DNA of 64,000 bases, from positions 62,001 through 126,000 of the forward strand of contig NZ_QEYE01000007.1 in the NCBI RefSeq assembly GCF_003122205.1, read 5' to 3'. Below are positions 44,971 through 54,640 of this stretch, in pieces. Source of the DNA: Maritimibacter sp. 55A14 (GTDB lineage Bacteria > Pseudomonadota > Alphaproteobacteria > Rhodobacterales > Rhodobacteraceae). The position numbers were made by a program, and so were the translations under genes. The notes beneath the pieces are model-generated. The model worked only from the letters and a program-made list of their open reading frames with translations, made no database searches and was not told the DNA's origin. Within the stretch, counting starts at the first letter, position 1; each line of letters starts with the position of its first letter.

Positions 44971-46071
44971 ATGAGGGTTGGCGACACCCATTACCGTTCG
45001 ATCTGGCACGACGCCGACGCCGACGAGGTGCGCATCATCGACCAGCGCTGGCTGCCGCACGAGTTCCGCGTCGTCACGCTGCGCAGGCTGGAGGACTTCG
45101 CCACCGCGATCCGCGACATGTGGGTGCGCGGCGCGCCGCTGATCGGCGCGACGGCGGCCTATGGCATCGCCGAGCAGATGCGCCGCGACCCCGGCGACAC
45201 GGCGCTGGAGAACGCCTGGCAGGTGCTGCACGCGACCCGTCCGACGGCGATCAACCTGCGTTGGGCGCTCGACGCGATGCGCGAGTTGCTGCGTCCGCTG
45301 GACCCCGCTTCGCGCGCCGAGGCGGCGTTCCCGCGCGCCGCCGCGATCTGCGACGAGGATGTGGAGAACAACCGCAGGATCGGGCAGCACGGGCTGGAGA
45401 TCATGCGCGGGATCGCCGCCGGCAAGCCTATCGGCGAACCGGTGCGGGTGCTGACCCATTGCAATGCCGGCTGGCTGGCCACGGTGGACTGGGGCACCGC
45501 GACCTCGCCCATCTATCACGCGATGGAGGCCGGCATCCCGGTGCATGTCTTCGTCGATGAGACGCGCCCGCGCGGGCAGGGCGCGCTGCTCACCGCCTGG
45601 GAGATGGCCGGGCACGGCGTGCCGCATGACCTTGTGGTGGACAATGCCGGCGGGCATCTGATGCAGCGCGGCGAGATCGACATGGTGATTGTCGGCACCG
45701 ACCGGACCACCGCCGCCGGGGACGTGTGCAACAAGATCGGAACCTATCTGAAAGCGCTGGCGGCGCAGGACAACGGCGTGCCCTTCTACGTCGCGCTGCC
45801 CTCGCCCACGGTGGACTGGACGGTGACAGACGGCCTGTCCGAGATCCCGATCGAGGAGCGCGACGGCCGCGAGGTGACGCATGTGCCCGGCAAGCTCGCC
45901 GATGGCAGCCGCGCCGAGGTGCAGATATCGCCCGACGCGACCCCGACGCGCAACCCGGCCTTCGACGTGACCCCGGCGCGTCTGGTGACCGGGCTGATCA
46001 CCGAACGCGGCGTGTGCCCGGCCTCGGCTTCGGGGCTGGCGGCGCTGTTTCCCGAACACGCCCGGAAATGA
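44971..46071 (+). CDS. mtnA: MtnA, S-methyl-5-thioribose-1-phosphate isomerase
   Basis: 366 residues of the eIF2B-related isomerase family. [35 protein letters not shown] (active-site Cys), [20 protein letters not shown] and [19 protein letters not shown] (active-site Asp) are all present. It converts methylthioribose-1-P to methylthioribulose-1-P in methionine/MTA salvage. A GGGGACA-G-TGTCCCC dyad lies upstream near 44912. The next gene is a fused aldolase/SDR. Confidence 0.95.
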   Translation: MRVGDTHYRSIWHDADADEVRIIDQRWLPHEFRVVTLRRLEDFATAIRDMWVRGAPLIGATAAYGIAEQMRRDPGDTALENAWQVLHATRPTAINLRWALDAMRELLRPLDPASRAEAAFPRAAAICDEDVENNRRIGQHGLEIMRGIAAGKPIGEPVRVLTHCNAGWLATVDWGTATSPIYHAMEAGIPVHVFVDETRPRGQGALLTAWEMAGHGVPHDLVVDNAGGHLMQRGEIDMVIVGTDRTTAAGDVCNKIGTYLKALAAQDNGVPFYVALPSPTVDWTVTDGLSEIPIEERDGREVTHVPGKLADGSRAEVQISPDATPTRNPAFDVTPARLVTGLITERGVCPASASGLAALFPEHARK

Positions 46072-46091
46072 AAACCACCAAGGCAGGCAGC

Positions 46092-48152
46092 ATGAAATTC
46101 GAGAACCAGTGGGATGACGCAGCGGCGGCGCACTGCATGGCGCAGGCGGGCGACGATCCGGCGGACCGGCAGCTCGCGCTCAGGGTCTATACCTCGCGCC
46201 TGATCGGACAGAACCCCGATCTTGTCATGCATGGCGGCGGCAACACCTCGGTCAAGCTCACGCGCCGCGACCTCTACGGCAACGAGGTCCGGGTTCTGCA
46301 TGTCAAGGGTTCGGGCTGGGATCTGGGCGATATCGAGGCGCCGGGCCTGCCGGGCGTCCTGCTGGACCCGCTGCTGGAACTGCGCGCGCTCGACGCGCTC
46401 AGCGACGAGGAAATGGTCAACCAGCAACGCCGCAACCTGCTCGACAGCAGCGCGCCCAACCCGTCCGTCGAGACGCTGCTGCACGCCAACCTGCCGCATG
46501 TCTTCGTCGATCACACCCATGCCACCCCGTTCCTGGCGCTGGCCAACCTGCCGGACTTGGACGCAGCGCTGCGCGAGATATTCGGCGACCGCCTGGCGGT
46601 GGTGCCTTACATCCTGCCGGGCTTCGGGCTGGCCAAGGCTGCGGCGGAGGTGTTCGAGACCAATCCGCAGGTCGAGGGCCTGTTGCTGAAGAACCATGGC
46701 CATTTCGCCTTCGGGGCCACCGCCCGCGAGAGCTATGACCGGATCATCGCGCATACCAATGAGGTCTGCGACTGGCTCGCCCGGCGCCGGGGGCCGCTGA
46801 AACCGGCCGCGGCGGTGGCACGCGGGCCTGAGCCGCAGGAGATCCTGCCGGTGCTGCGCGGCCTCGTCGGCGATGTCATGGCGGCGCATCAGAGCAACCC
46901 GGACGCAGCCATGCCGGTGCTCGACCTGCGCGACGGAGCGGAGGTACGGGACTTCCTGGCCAGCCGGGATCTGGCCGACCTGTCGCGGCGCGGGGTCGCC
47001 ACGCCCGATCACGTGCTGCGCACCAAGCGTTTCCCGCTGCTGCTGACCCGCGACGTCCTGGCCAGCGGGCGTGCGGCACTCGCGGGTGCGGTTGAGACCT
47101 TCTTGCAGGACTACCGGGCCTATTTCGACCGCAACGCACCGCGTTTCGGCGGCGCAAAGACGCTGGTCTCGCCGCATCCTTGCGTGGCCTGGATGGAGGG
47201 TCTCGGCCTGGCCGGGATCGGGGCGACCGCCAAGGCCGCCTCCGCCGCCGCCGACCTGGCCGAACAGACGCTGGAGGTGATGCGGGAGGGCGAGGCGGCG
47301 GGCGGCTTCCGGCCCATCGGCGAGGCCGACACGTTCGACGCCGAATATTGGTCGCTCGAACAGGCCAAGCTGGGCAAGGGTGTGCCGCCGGTCCTGACCG
47401 GGCGCGTGGTGCTGATCACCGGCGGGGCGGGGGCCATCGGCCGGGCCTGTGCCGCTGCCTTCGCCGCACAGGGCGCGCAGGTCTTTCTGGTGGACCGCGA
47501 GGCCGCGGCGCTCGATGAGGCGTTGGCGGCGCTCGGCCCGTGGCATGGCGGCGCGGCGATGGACATCACCGAACCCGGCGCGGCGGCCGAGGCGCTGGCG
47601 CGCTGCGTGCGGCGCTTCGGCGGGATCGACATCCTGCTGTCGAATGCCGGTGCGGCAACTTCCGGGGACATGGCTGGGCTCGACGAGGCGGTGCTGCGCC
47701 AGAGTTTCGAGTTGAACTTCTTCGCCCACAACGCCTTTGCCCGCGCCGCGACAGGGGTGATGCGCGCCCAGGGCCGGGGCGGCCAGATCCTGTTCAACAT
47801 CTCCAAGCAGGCGGTGAATCCGGGCCGCAATTTCGGTGCTTACGGTCTGCCCAAGGCGGCGACCTTCTTTCTGCTGCGGCAGCTTGCGCTGGAACTCGGC
47901 CCCGACGGAATCCGCGTCAACGGCGTCAATGCCGACCGCATCCGCTCGGGCCTGTTGACCGGCGATTTCATCGCCGAGCGGGCGGAGGCACGCGGGACCG
48001 ATCCCGACAGCTACATGGCCGGCAATCTGCTAGGCCGCGAGGTCGAGGCGCGGCATGTCGCCAAGGCGTTCACCGACCTTGCAACCAGCGAGCGGACGAC
48101 CGGCCACGTGATGACCGTCGATGGCGGCAATATCGAGGCGGCGCTGCGCTGA
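46092..48152 (+). CDS. Bifunctional class II aldolase / short-chain dehydrogenase
   Basis: 686 residues. The N-terminal class II (RhaD/fuculose-type) aldolase domain has MHGGGNTSVKL, HTHATPFLALANL (zinc His pair) and LLLKNHGHFAFG. The C-terminal classical SDR starts near residue 435: VVLITGGAGAIGRACAAAF, NAGAATSG, S-K and Y-G-L-P-K, ending VMTVDGGNIEAAL. Next to mtnA it most plausibly cleaves methylthioribulose-1-P to DHAP and methylthioacetaldehyde, with the SDR acting on the aldehyde. ATG 46092 has AAGG; ATG 46068 overlaps the mtnA stop and would add 8 residues. Confidence 0.88.
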   Translation: MKFENQWDDAAAAHCMAQAGDDPADRQLALRVYTSRLIGQNPDLVMHGGGNTSVKLTRRDLYGNEVRVLHVKGSGWDLGDIEAPGLPGVLLDPLLELRALDALSDEEMVNQQRRNLLDSSAPNPSVETLLHANLPHVFVDHTHATPFLALANLPDLDAALREIFGDRLAVVPYILPGFGLAKAAAEVFETNPQVEGLLLKNHGHFAFGATARESYDRIIAHTNEVCDWLARRRGPLKPAAAVARGPEPQEILPVLRGLVGDVMAAHQSNPDAAMPVLDLRDGAEVRDFLASRDLADLSRRGVATPDHVLRTKRFPLLLTRDVLASGRAALAGAVETFLQDYRAYFDRNAPRFGGAKTLVSPHPCVAWMEGLGLAGIGATAKAASAAADLAEQTLEVMREGEAAGGFRPIGEADTFDAEYWSLEQAKLGKGVPPVLTGRVVLITGGAGAIGRACAAAFAAQGAQVFLVDREAAALDEALAALGPWHGGAAMDITEPGAAAEALARCVRRFGGIDILLSNAGAATSGDMAGLDEAVLRQSFELNFFAHNAFARAATGVMRAQGRGGQILFNISKQAVNPGRNFGAYGLPKAATFFLLRQLALELGPDGIRVNGVNADRIRSGLLTGDFIAERAEARGTDPDSYMAGNLLGREVEARHVAKAFTDLATSERTTGHVMTVDGGNIEAALR

Positions 48153-48233
48153 GCCGCGCCCGGCGTCACTTGAGCTTCTGGAGCGTGAGGCCCATCTCGT
48201 AGCGCCGGTGCCGGTCGGCCGCGTGCCACGACG

Positions 48234-49271
48234 TTATTTTTCCAACACCTCAACGCCACGTTCCAGACTATTCGCCTCCGCCAGCGTTCGGTGCAACGCC
48301 CGCGCCTCCTCCGCCAGCGCGGCGTCGTGGTCGGGCACCTCGCGCGGGGCGATCTCGCGCATCTCGGAAGGTGCGCGCGGCTCCAGCCCCAGCCGGTCCA
48401 TGAGGCGCGTCCAGATCTCCGGATCGCGGCTCATCTCCTCATGGGGCAGGATGACGATATTTTCGCGGTCCGCCGCAGTGTCGCGCAGATGCTCATGGGC
48501 ACGCAGCCAGACCGTGAGCCAGTAATCGAGACTGTCCGGGTTGCCAGTCGGCCCGCCGCCGAAAAGATAGGGCCGGTGCGTTGCGCCGAACTCGTGATGG
48601 CCGAGCCATGTCATGTAGTTGCGGGTGAAGGCGTCGGCCCCCAGGAACCGCCGGTGCTGCGCCAGCAGGCTGCCGGCGTGTTGCAGCGGATCGCGCAGCG
48701 GCACCAGGAAATGCGCGTCGGGCCAGGCATCGGCCAGCGCGGCCAGCCGCAGCAGGGTGTTGTTGTTCTTCGTGAGGTAGCGCGCGCGGCCGGTGCGCCG
48801 CAGGATCAGCCGGATGTAATCGGCGTAACCGGCGATGGCGGCGGCGCCTGGTTCGTGCGGGCGCAGGCCGTCGGGCCGGATATAGTCGATGTCGCAGACG
48901 ACACGCCAATAGACTTCGTCGAGCGCCTCGGGGCTCTCCTCATTGACCGCGATGCCGTCGCCATGCGCGCGTTCCTTCAACTCCGACCCGCCGCCACCGC
49001 GCGACAGCCGCGCCCAGAGATTGGGCGCCAGCACGAAAGGCATGTCGGCATAGGTGAGCGAGCCGAAGACGCCGGTGGCGTGCAACTCGCGCATCAGGAT
49101 CGTGGTGCCCGCGCGCGCCAGCCCGGTGACGAAAACATGGCCGCCGGGCTCGAAGGGCGGCGCGGATTTCAGGAAGGCGGCGCGCTCGATATCGTGGAGC
49201 ATCTCCGGCAGGACCGGCACGCCGAGCGCCAGCCGGTGCAGCACCCGGTCGAGCGTGGAATAGTCAGACAC
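48234..49271 (-). CDS. Sulfotransferase family protein
   Basis: 345 residues. VFVTGLARAGTTILMREL is the 5'-phosphosulfate binding loop, and FLVPLRDPLQHAGSLLAQH the 3'-phosphate motif, so it should transfer sulfate from PAPS to a carbohydrate or similar. The start is GTG 49271 without a strong ribosome site. It follows a small membrane protein gene by 21 bp. A collapsed copy of the same gene lies at 12285-12510. Confidence 0.82.
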   Translation of the reverse strand: MSDYSTLDRVLHRLALGVPVLPEMLHDIERAAFLKSAPPFEPGGHVFVTGLARAGTTILMRELHATGVFGSLTYADMPFVLAPNLWARLSRGGGGSELKERAHGDGIAVNEESPEALDEVYWRVVCDIDYIRPDGLRPHEPGAAAIAGYADYIRLILRRTGRARYLTKNNNTLLRLAALADAWPDAHFLVPLRDPLQHAGSLLAQHRRFLGADAFTRNYMTWLGHHEFGATHRPYLFGGGPTGNPDSLDYWLTVWLRAHEHLRDTAADRENIVILPHEEMSRDPEIWTRLMDRLGLEPRAPSEMREIAPREVPDHDAALAEEARALHRTLAEANSLERGVEVLEK

Positions 49272-49292
49272 GATCGCCCGGCCAGGGCCGCA

Positions 49293-49544
49293 TCACTCCG
49301 CGGCCTCGTCCGCTTCGGTCTTGGCCTCGCCGCGCCTTTTGCGCAACATGCGCTTGATCGGGTAGTAGAGCACCGCGAAGACGGCCAGGAAGATCGACCC
49401 GACCACGCCGAGAACGGCCGCGATCGCCCCGGCGCCCAGCCCCGGCCCGATATAGGCCAGCGCGGCGGTCGGGCTGAAAACCAACGCCCCGATCAGTGAA
49501 ATTGCGGCAGCACGTTTCTGAAACACGCCAGATCTCCCAACCAT
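49293..49544 (-). CDS. Small membrane protein of glycan/EPS loci
   Basis: 83 residues. A hydrophobic leader (AAISLIGALVFSPTAALA) is followed by AYIGPGLGAGAIAAVLGVVG, one long helix and a basic/acidic tail (KRMLRKRRGE). Short I-G-P-G membrane proteins of this design recur in exopolysaccharide clusters, but no function is established to my knowledge. ATG 49544 was preferred to a TTG 27 nt upstream. It probably shares a transcript with the sulfotransferase gene. Confidence 0.6.
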   Translation of the reverse strand: MVGRSGVFQKRAAAISLIGALVFSPTAALAYIGPGLGAGAIAAVLGVVGSIFLAVFAVLYYPIKRMLRKRRGEAKTEADEAAE

Positions 49545-49814
49545 TGAACCGATTCGCCACCCTCTGCCCAAAGGTTACCGGCTTGCGCTGAACCGGTAAA
49601 CTGACCGTGAGGATTTCCAAGTCCGCGTTGCCGGATTATGCACAATGCGCCCCCAATGCGCCAACCTGCGCAGGATCGGGCGCCAGTCGAGATACGCGCG
49701 AGGCTGGTGGCACTTGCACAATTCGCGCATTCGGCGAGTGCCCGCAAAGATTTGACATGAATGCGAATACTGGCAAGTTGTTGTATACTCTCAAAGCAGC
49801 AGACGGAGTAAGCG

Positions 49815-50408
49815 GTGGATCAGGTGTTCAAGAAATTCAGGGATAACATCTTCCTGCTCTGGCTGGTTCTGGCGGTTCCGTTGCTGTGGCTCGCCTACGA
49901 GCATCTGTTCAATGACATGCGCCGCGGCATGATCTTCTACTGGACCGGCGTCTTCGCGGTGTGGTTCCTGCTGATGGGTCTTGCCGTCACCCCGGTGCAG
50001 CGCCTGTTCCGCGGCCGGGCCTGGCCGCGCTGGTTTCTGAAGCGCAGGCGTTATATCGGCGTCGCCGCCTTCGGTTACACCACCATACACACCTATATCT
50101 GGCTCATGCAGGAACCTTTGCGGGGGGTCCTCCTGAGTTTCACCGAACCGCTGGTGCTCTTCGGCTGGATCGGTCTGTTCATTTTTGCGGTAATGGCCGC
50201 GACGTCCAACGACTGGTCGGTGCGCCGTTTGGGCCCCGGCTGGAAAACCCTTCAGCGGTGGGTCTATCTGGCCGCTCCGCTGACCCTTCTGCATTGGTTC
50301 ATGGCCGAGAAATACCGGGCCGAAACCGTCATCATCTATGGCGGTCTGTTCCTGATTATCGTTCTGCTGCGGCTTGTCATCCGGCGCACGCCCGCGCGTA
50401 GCGCTTGA
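49815..50408 (+). CDS. MsrQ/YedZ-like haem membrane protein (ferric-reductase-like domain)
   Basis: 197 residues, about six helices. LAVTPVQ after the second helix, RRYIGVAAFGYTTIHTYIWL and TLQRWVYLAAPLTLLHWF supply the paired histidines expected for haem b in the ferric-reductase-like family. MsrQ passes quinol electrons to the periplasmic methionine-sulfoxide reductase MsrP, but no msrP is adjacent, so the partner is open. GTG 49815 has GGAG 6 nt upstream. Confidence 0.7.
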   Translation: MDQVFKKFRDNIFLLWLVLAVPLLWLAYEHLFNDMRRGMIFYWTGVFAVWFLLMGLAVTPVQRLFRGRAWPRWFLKRRRYIGVAAFGYTTIHTYIWLMQEPLRGVLLSFTEPLVLFGWIGLFIFAVMAATSNDWSVRRLGPGWKTLQRWVYLAAPLTLLHWFMAEKYRAETVIIYGGLFLIIVLLRLVIRRTPARSA

Positions 50409-50492
50409 GAATCCGGAGTCGGTTCCGGCGGCCCGAATGCGTACCGCGCCCTGAATGCCTGCCCACACAGGCCCTGTGAGCGAGGAATACCC

Positions 50493-52634
50493 ATGCCGGT
50501 GCAAGAGACACGAGGCGATCATTTCCTGCCAGCCTTGCAGGGCCTTCTGCATCGCAGGCGGGCGGCCTGCGCCGCGATGGCCGCGCTGGTCGGTCTTTCG
50601 GTACTGGTGCTGGCCGCGCAACAGATGCTTGGCGGGACCACGCGCGGCCTCGCCTGCTGGTGGCTGGCCGTCGTGGGTCTGGCGTTCATCGTGCTGGGCG
50701 CGCTGCACTGGCGCGGTGCGTTCGCGACGGGGGTTCTGACCGCCGCGCTGATGATCGGCGGCGCGTCGCAGCTCTATGTCACGCAACCGCTCTGGTATCC
50801 GGAGCTTTTTCTGCCGCCGCGCTCGGGAATGGAGACGGTTATGTTCGGCATCGCCGTGGCGCAGGGCGTCCTTGCGGCAGGGGTTCTGGCCGCCAATGTA
50901 GCCTGGTCCGGCCTGCGTCGCTTTCTGTCCACGTTCGGAGTCCTGCCGGTCCTGCTCTTCCTCGTGCTGAGCTGCGCCTTCACGGTGTCCCTGTTGGACT
51001 ATCTGCGGCTCGACAATCTTCTGCGCTTTCGGCTGCAACTGGCCGCCGGCGGCGGGCTTGGCCTGATCAACCTGCTAACCATCGCGGCCATCGCCGTGAC
51101 CGCGCCGGATGGGGTCCGGCTGCCGCGCGGGCGGGGTGCCGTATGGCTGCTGACCGCGTTCTCCTTCGTTGCCACGCTCCTTCTCGCCTGGTTCGCGTTC
51201 GAGAGGGTCATGCACGTGCAGGACGAACTGGCCTATCTTTTCCAGGCGCGCAGCTATGCCGGTGGCGTGCTCGAGCTTCCGGCCCTGCCCGAGGCCGCGC
51301 GGGCGGCTTTCGAGCATTACCTGCTCGACACGCATGAGGGGCGCTGGATTTCGGTCTTCACCCCCGGCTGGCCCGCGGTGCTGGCACTCGGCGTGCTGGC
51401 CGGCGCGCCCTGGCTCGTCAACCCGGTGCTGGGGGCGTTGTCGATCCCGCTCGCGCATGACCTGATGCGGCGCACCGCCGGAGAGCGTACCGCGATGATC
51501 GGCACGCTGCTGCTTGCAACTTCGCCCTGGCTGATCGCGATGTCGGCCACGCTGATGTCGCACAGTCTGGCTCTCTTTCTCATGCTGGGGGCCTGGTGGC
51601 TTCTGTTGCGGTCGGAAGAGACGCAAGGCGTGCGTGCCCATGCCCTGATCCTCGCGGCCGGGCTTGCCCTGGGCTGGCTCTTTCTGACGCGCAACCTCGA
51701 CGGGCTGCTCATCGGCGTTCTGACCGGCGCCTTTTTGCTCTTCCACACGGATCTGCGCAGGCAACTGCCGCGCGCGATCAGCTACAGCCTGGGCTGCATC
51801 GCGACGGGCGGCTTGATCTTTGCCTACAACCTTCATTTTACCGGGGACGCCCTGCGCACCACCTTGTCGGATTACTACATCCGCACCTGGCAGGGCGGGT
51901 CGAACGCCTTCGGCTTCGGCGGCGGCATTGGCGCCCCGGAAGGTTGGGGCCATATGGAGCTTCTGCCGCTCGACCATTCGCCCTGGGAGGGATTCGTCAA
52001 CACGCTCAACAACATCTCGGCGCTGCACACCGATTTCATGGGCTGGGGGATCGGATCGCTGGCGCTGGTCTGGGCGCTCCTGATCTGGGGGCGCAAGACG
52101 CGCGCCGACTGGGCGATGGCGCTGGTCGTCGTCACCATTGCCGTGGCCCACGCCTTCTACTGGTTCGCCGCCAGCTATTATGTCGGCCCGCGCTACTGGT
52201 TCCTGGTGATCGCGCCGCTGGCCTATCTCTCCGCGCGCGGGTTCCAGGTGCTCCGCTCCCGGCTGGACGCGGAAGGTGTTGCCGGCGGCGCGCGCGGGCT
52301 CAACACCGCGCTCCTGGTGCTGTGCCTTTTTTCGGTGACCGTCTTCCTCAGCTACCGGGGCGTGACGCGTTACCACGATCACCGCGCCTATGACGATCAT
52401 TACAGGCATCTCGCCCTGCCACAGACGGAAGGCACCGCGGCCCCGCTGATCCTGTTCAAGGCGACACGGCAGGCATCCTCGGCGCTCTTCTTCAACGATC
52501 CGTGGTTTCCAGCGGACAAGCCTGTCTTCGCCCAGGATCTCGGCCCCGAGAGCAACCGCGCGGTCATCGCCGCCTTCCCCGAACGGCCCGTGCTCTACTA
52601 CGACGAGGCGACCGGGCGCTTCACCCGTCGATGA
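50493..52634 (+). CDS. Large polytopic membrane protein, GT39-like glycosyltransferase candidate
   Basis: 713 residues with about 14 membrane helices and a short soluble C-terminus. An acidic motif after the sixth helix or so (VQDELAYLFQARSYAGG) and FTPGWPAVLALG resemble the D-E region and substrate loop of GT-C transferases. The sugar donor would then be polyprenyl-linked. I cannot assign a substrate. It precedes a small membrane protein by 72 bp. Confidence 0.6.
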   Translation: MPVQETRGDHFLPALQGLLHRRRAACAAMAALVGLSVLVLAAQQMLGGTTRGLACWWLAVVGLAFIVLGALHWRGAFATGVLTAALMIGGASQLYVTQPLWYPELFLPPRSGMETVMFGIAVAQGVLAAGVLAANVAWSGLRRFLSTFGVLPVLLFLVLSCAFTVSLLDYLRLDNLLRFRLQLAAGGGLGLINLLTIAAIAVTAPDGVRLPRGRGAVWLLTAFSFVATLLLAWFAFERVMHVQDELAYLFQARSYAGGVLELPALPEAARAAFEHYLLDTHEGRWISVFTPGWPAVLALGVLAGAPWLVNPVLGALSIPLAHDLMRRTAGERTAMIGTLLLATSPWLIAMSATLMSHSLALFLMLGAWWLLLRSEETQGVRAHALILAAGLALGWLFLTRNLDGLLIGVLTGAFLLFHTDLRRQLPRAISYSLGCIATGGLIFAYNLHFTGDALRTTLSDYYIRTWQGGSNAFGFGGGIGAPEGWGHMELLPLDHSPWEGFVNTLNNISALHTDFMGWGIGSLALVWALLIWGRKTRADWAMALVVVTIAVAHAFYWFAASYYVGPRYWFLVIAPLAYLSARGFQVLRSRLDAEGVAGGARGLNTALLVLCLFSVTVFLSYRGVTRYHDHRAYDDHYRHLALPQTEGTAAPLILFKATRQASSALFFNDPWFPADKPVFAQDLGPESNRAVIAAFPERPVLYYDEATGRFTRR

Positions 52635-52706
52635 TGGCTGTAACGAACGGCCGAAACGTCCTAGAACGGACAGCAACGGAGGGCGGGCAAGGATGACGCG
52701 GCGCGG

Positions 52707-53078
52707 ATGACCTGGGTTCTGACAATCGTGATAACCGTCCTGCTGGTCGAACTGCTGCTGCGGCTGCCGCTGCTGGCGGAGGCGCGGGCGGTGGCCGCGA
52801 CCGCGCGGCGCGCGGCGCATGTCGTGGGCGCGCGCGGGATATCCGATCACTGGAAGGAAAAGGCCGTGCCCGCCTATGCCGGGCGTATGCTGCGTGCCAG
52901 CCTGATGCTTCTGGTCTGGCTTGGCCTGATCGGGCTGGCGGGCACTGTCCTGACACTCCTCGCCGACAGGCTGGCGCCGGGCACGTCCGGTACGCTGCTG
53001 AGCGGCGGAGGGCTGGCGCTCTCGCTCATCGCCGCTACCGCCCATGTCCTGCTACGGCAGCGCCTTGTCCGCGGCTGA
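52707..53078 (+). CDS. Unrecognised small membrane protein
   Basis: 123 residues with three likely helices (VLTIVITVLLVELLLRL near the N-terminus; LMLLVWLGLIGLAGTVLTLL; GLALSLIAATAHVLL). A charged, mainly cytoplasmic segment ISDHWKEKAVPAYAGRM lies between the first two. I do not recognise the family. It sits between a GT-C candidate and a rhomboid protease, all in the same direction. Confidence 0.6.
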   Translation: MTWVLTIVITVLLVELLLRLPLLAEARAVAATARRAAHVVGARGISDHWKEKAVPAYAGRMLRASLMLLVWLGLIGLAGTVLTLLADRLAPGTSGTLLSGGGLALSLIAATAHVLLRQRLVRG

Positions 53079-53138
53079 TTGCCCACCCGCGACGTGCATG
53101 GCCTTGCCGTCGCCGGCGCGGCGGGCCAAGGCTGGGGC

Positions 53139-53819
53139 ATGAGTACGCAGAAGGATAACGACGCGCCCCGGTCGCGCTGGTCGGCCTGGCTGGCGCATCC
53201 CGCGCCGGTGGTGGCCTTCTTCGTGATCCTGCCCTGCCTGGTCGAACTGACGCTCATCGCGGCCGATCACGGGCTTATCGGCTCGCGGCTCTGGCGCAGC
53301 CTGGCCTATCAGAACGGCGCCTTCTGGCAGGGGCTGCTGGGCAACTGGCAGCCGAACTATGCCGCGCAGCCGGTGCTGATGTTCTTCACCTATCCGTTCC
53401 TGCATGCCGGACTGGTGCATCTGGGCGGCAACATGCTGGTGCTGCTGATCCTGGGCCGGGTCGTGGTCCGGCAGGTCGGGCAGGCGCGCTTTGTGCTGCT
53501 CTATGTCCTCTCGGGCATCGGCGGCGGGCTGGGGCTGGCGCTGCTCAGCGACAGCGTGCATCCGATGGTCGGTGCCTCGGGCGCGCTTTTCGGGCTGGTC
53601 GGCGCCTGGAAGCACCGGGACTGGAGCACCCGGACCCGCCGCGGGCTGACCCGCTGGCCGGTCATTTTCGACCTGATCGGGCTGGTGATCCTGAACGCCG
53701 TCTTCTGGGTGCTGGAGGACGGATTGCTCGCCTGGGAGACGCATCTGGGCGGCTTCGTCACGGGATGGTTGTTCAGCCTGGGGTGGCAAGGAATCGCCCG
53801 ATCAGTAGATTCGCCATGA
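53139..53819 (+). CDS. Rhomboid family intramembrane serine protease
   Basis: 226 residues with about six helices. VGASGALFG contains the catalytic serine S147 (G-x-S-G), and ETHLGGFVTGW the catalytic histidine H202. FLHAGLVHLGGNMLVL supplies the conserved H-x2-N-type region. It cleaves membrane proteins within the bilayer. ATG 53139 follows AAGG/GGGG sites and starts just before the first helix. Confidence 0.9.
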   Translation: MSTQKDNDAPRSRWSAWLAHPAPVVAFFVILPCLVELTLIAADHGLIGSRLWRSLAYQNGAFWQGLLGNWQPNYAAQPVLMFFTYPFLHAGLVHLGGNMLVLLILGRVVVRQVGQARFVLLYVLSGIGGGLGLALLSDSVHPMVGASGALFGLVGAWKHRDWSTRTRRGLTRWPVIFDLIGLVILNAVFWVLEDGLLAWETHLGGFVTGWLFSLGWQGIARSVDSP

Positions 53820-54046
53820 TCCTGCCCAACTTCTGCGCGAATCGGTGATGATCGTTCACTGTATGGAAACAGAGCTGTGGATAAGCGCTTTTCGTTGCCG
53901 CAAAACATCGCACCGCCCGGATTTCGCCATGTTTGTTAATGGAATCCCTTGCGGATTCACGGGTCCGTGATACCTTGGAAATCCGAGGGTGGACCGCTTC
54001 GTGCTTGTTTGGGTTCGTCCTGTACAATTCAAGAGGGGTCTGAGTA

Positions 54047-54565
54047 ATGAAACTAATGAAACTGGCTGGTGTGGCTCTCGCAGCATCGCTGGCATTTGCT
54101 CCGGTCGCCGCGAAAGCCGCCGTCGTGAACATCACCGACGACATCACGGATGCGGTCGCGACCAATGTCTCGATCACCAATCAGAGCGACATTTTCATCT
54201 ACGATGCGTCGCTTCAGAATGTGGTCTCCGGTCAACAGGCGATTTTCACGTTCTCCAACGACACTGGCAGTAACCTGACCCTCGGCGCGGGTCTGCCTGC
54301 CACGGTGAACCCGACCGGGTCCTTCCCGGGCGGCACCCTGTCGTGGAGCGGCGGGACGAGTGTCGCGCTGGAAGGTGGTCAGACCAACACGGTGCTGACA
54401 GCCGGATCGACGGGCACGCTGACCGTCTTCTTCGGTGATCAGGTCGGAAGCTTGGCCAATGTTGATGTGATCGTGTCGCAGGTTCCGTTGCCCGCGGGTG
54501 GCCTCCTCCTGCTGACCGCGCTCGGCGGCATCGGGCTGGCACGGCGCCGCCGCAAGGCCGCGTAA
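54047..54565 (+). CDS. VPLPA-CTERM exported protein (exosortase substrate)
   Basis: 172 residues. A signal peptide (LAGVALAASLAFAPVAAKA) is followed by a Thr/Ser/Asn-rich, low-lysine body without cysteines. The C-terminal sorting tail has VPLPA (146-150), a helix (GGLLLLTALGGIGLA) and an R166-R169 basic cluster. Such tails are recognised by exosortases (XrtD type for VPLPA) and link the protein to EPS production. An AGAGGGG ribosome site precedes ATG 54047, and a strong terminator follows, so it is monocistronic. Confidence 0.9.
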   Translation: MKLMKLAGVALAASLAFAPVAAKAAVVNITDDITDAVATNVSITNQSDIFIYDASLQNVVSGQQAIFTFSNDTGSNLTLGAGLPATVNPTGSFPGGTLSWSGGTSVALEGGQTNTVLTAGSTGTLTVFFGDQVGSLANVDVIVSQVPLPAGGLLLLTALGGIGLARRRRKAA

Positions 54566-54590
54566 CGCCATACCGGCAATCAAGATCTGG

Positions 54591-54622
54591 AAAGGGGCCG
54601 TTCGCGGCCCCTTTCTTTGTTG
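54591..54622 (+). terminator. Rho-independent terminator after the VPLPA-CTERM gene
   Basis: A 10-bp perfect stem AAAGGGGCCG/CGGCCCCTTT with the stable tetraloop TTCG (54591-54614), followed by CTTTGTTG. The A-run on the other side makes it potentially bidirectional, which suits the convergent GT2 gene ending at 54641. Confidence 0.85.
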
Positions 54623-54640
54623 TGGGCAACGCCCGCCCCT

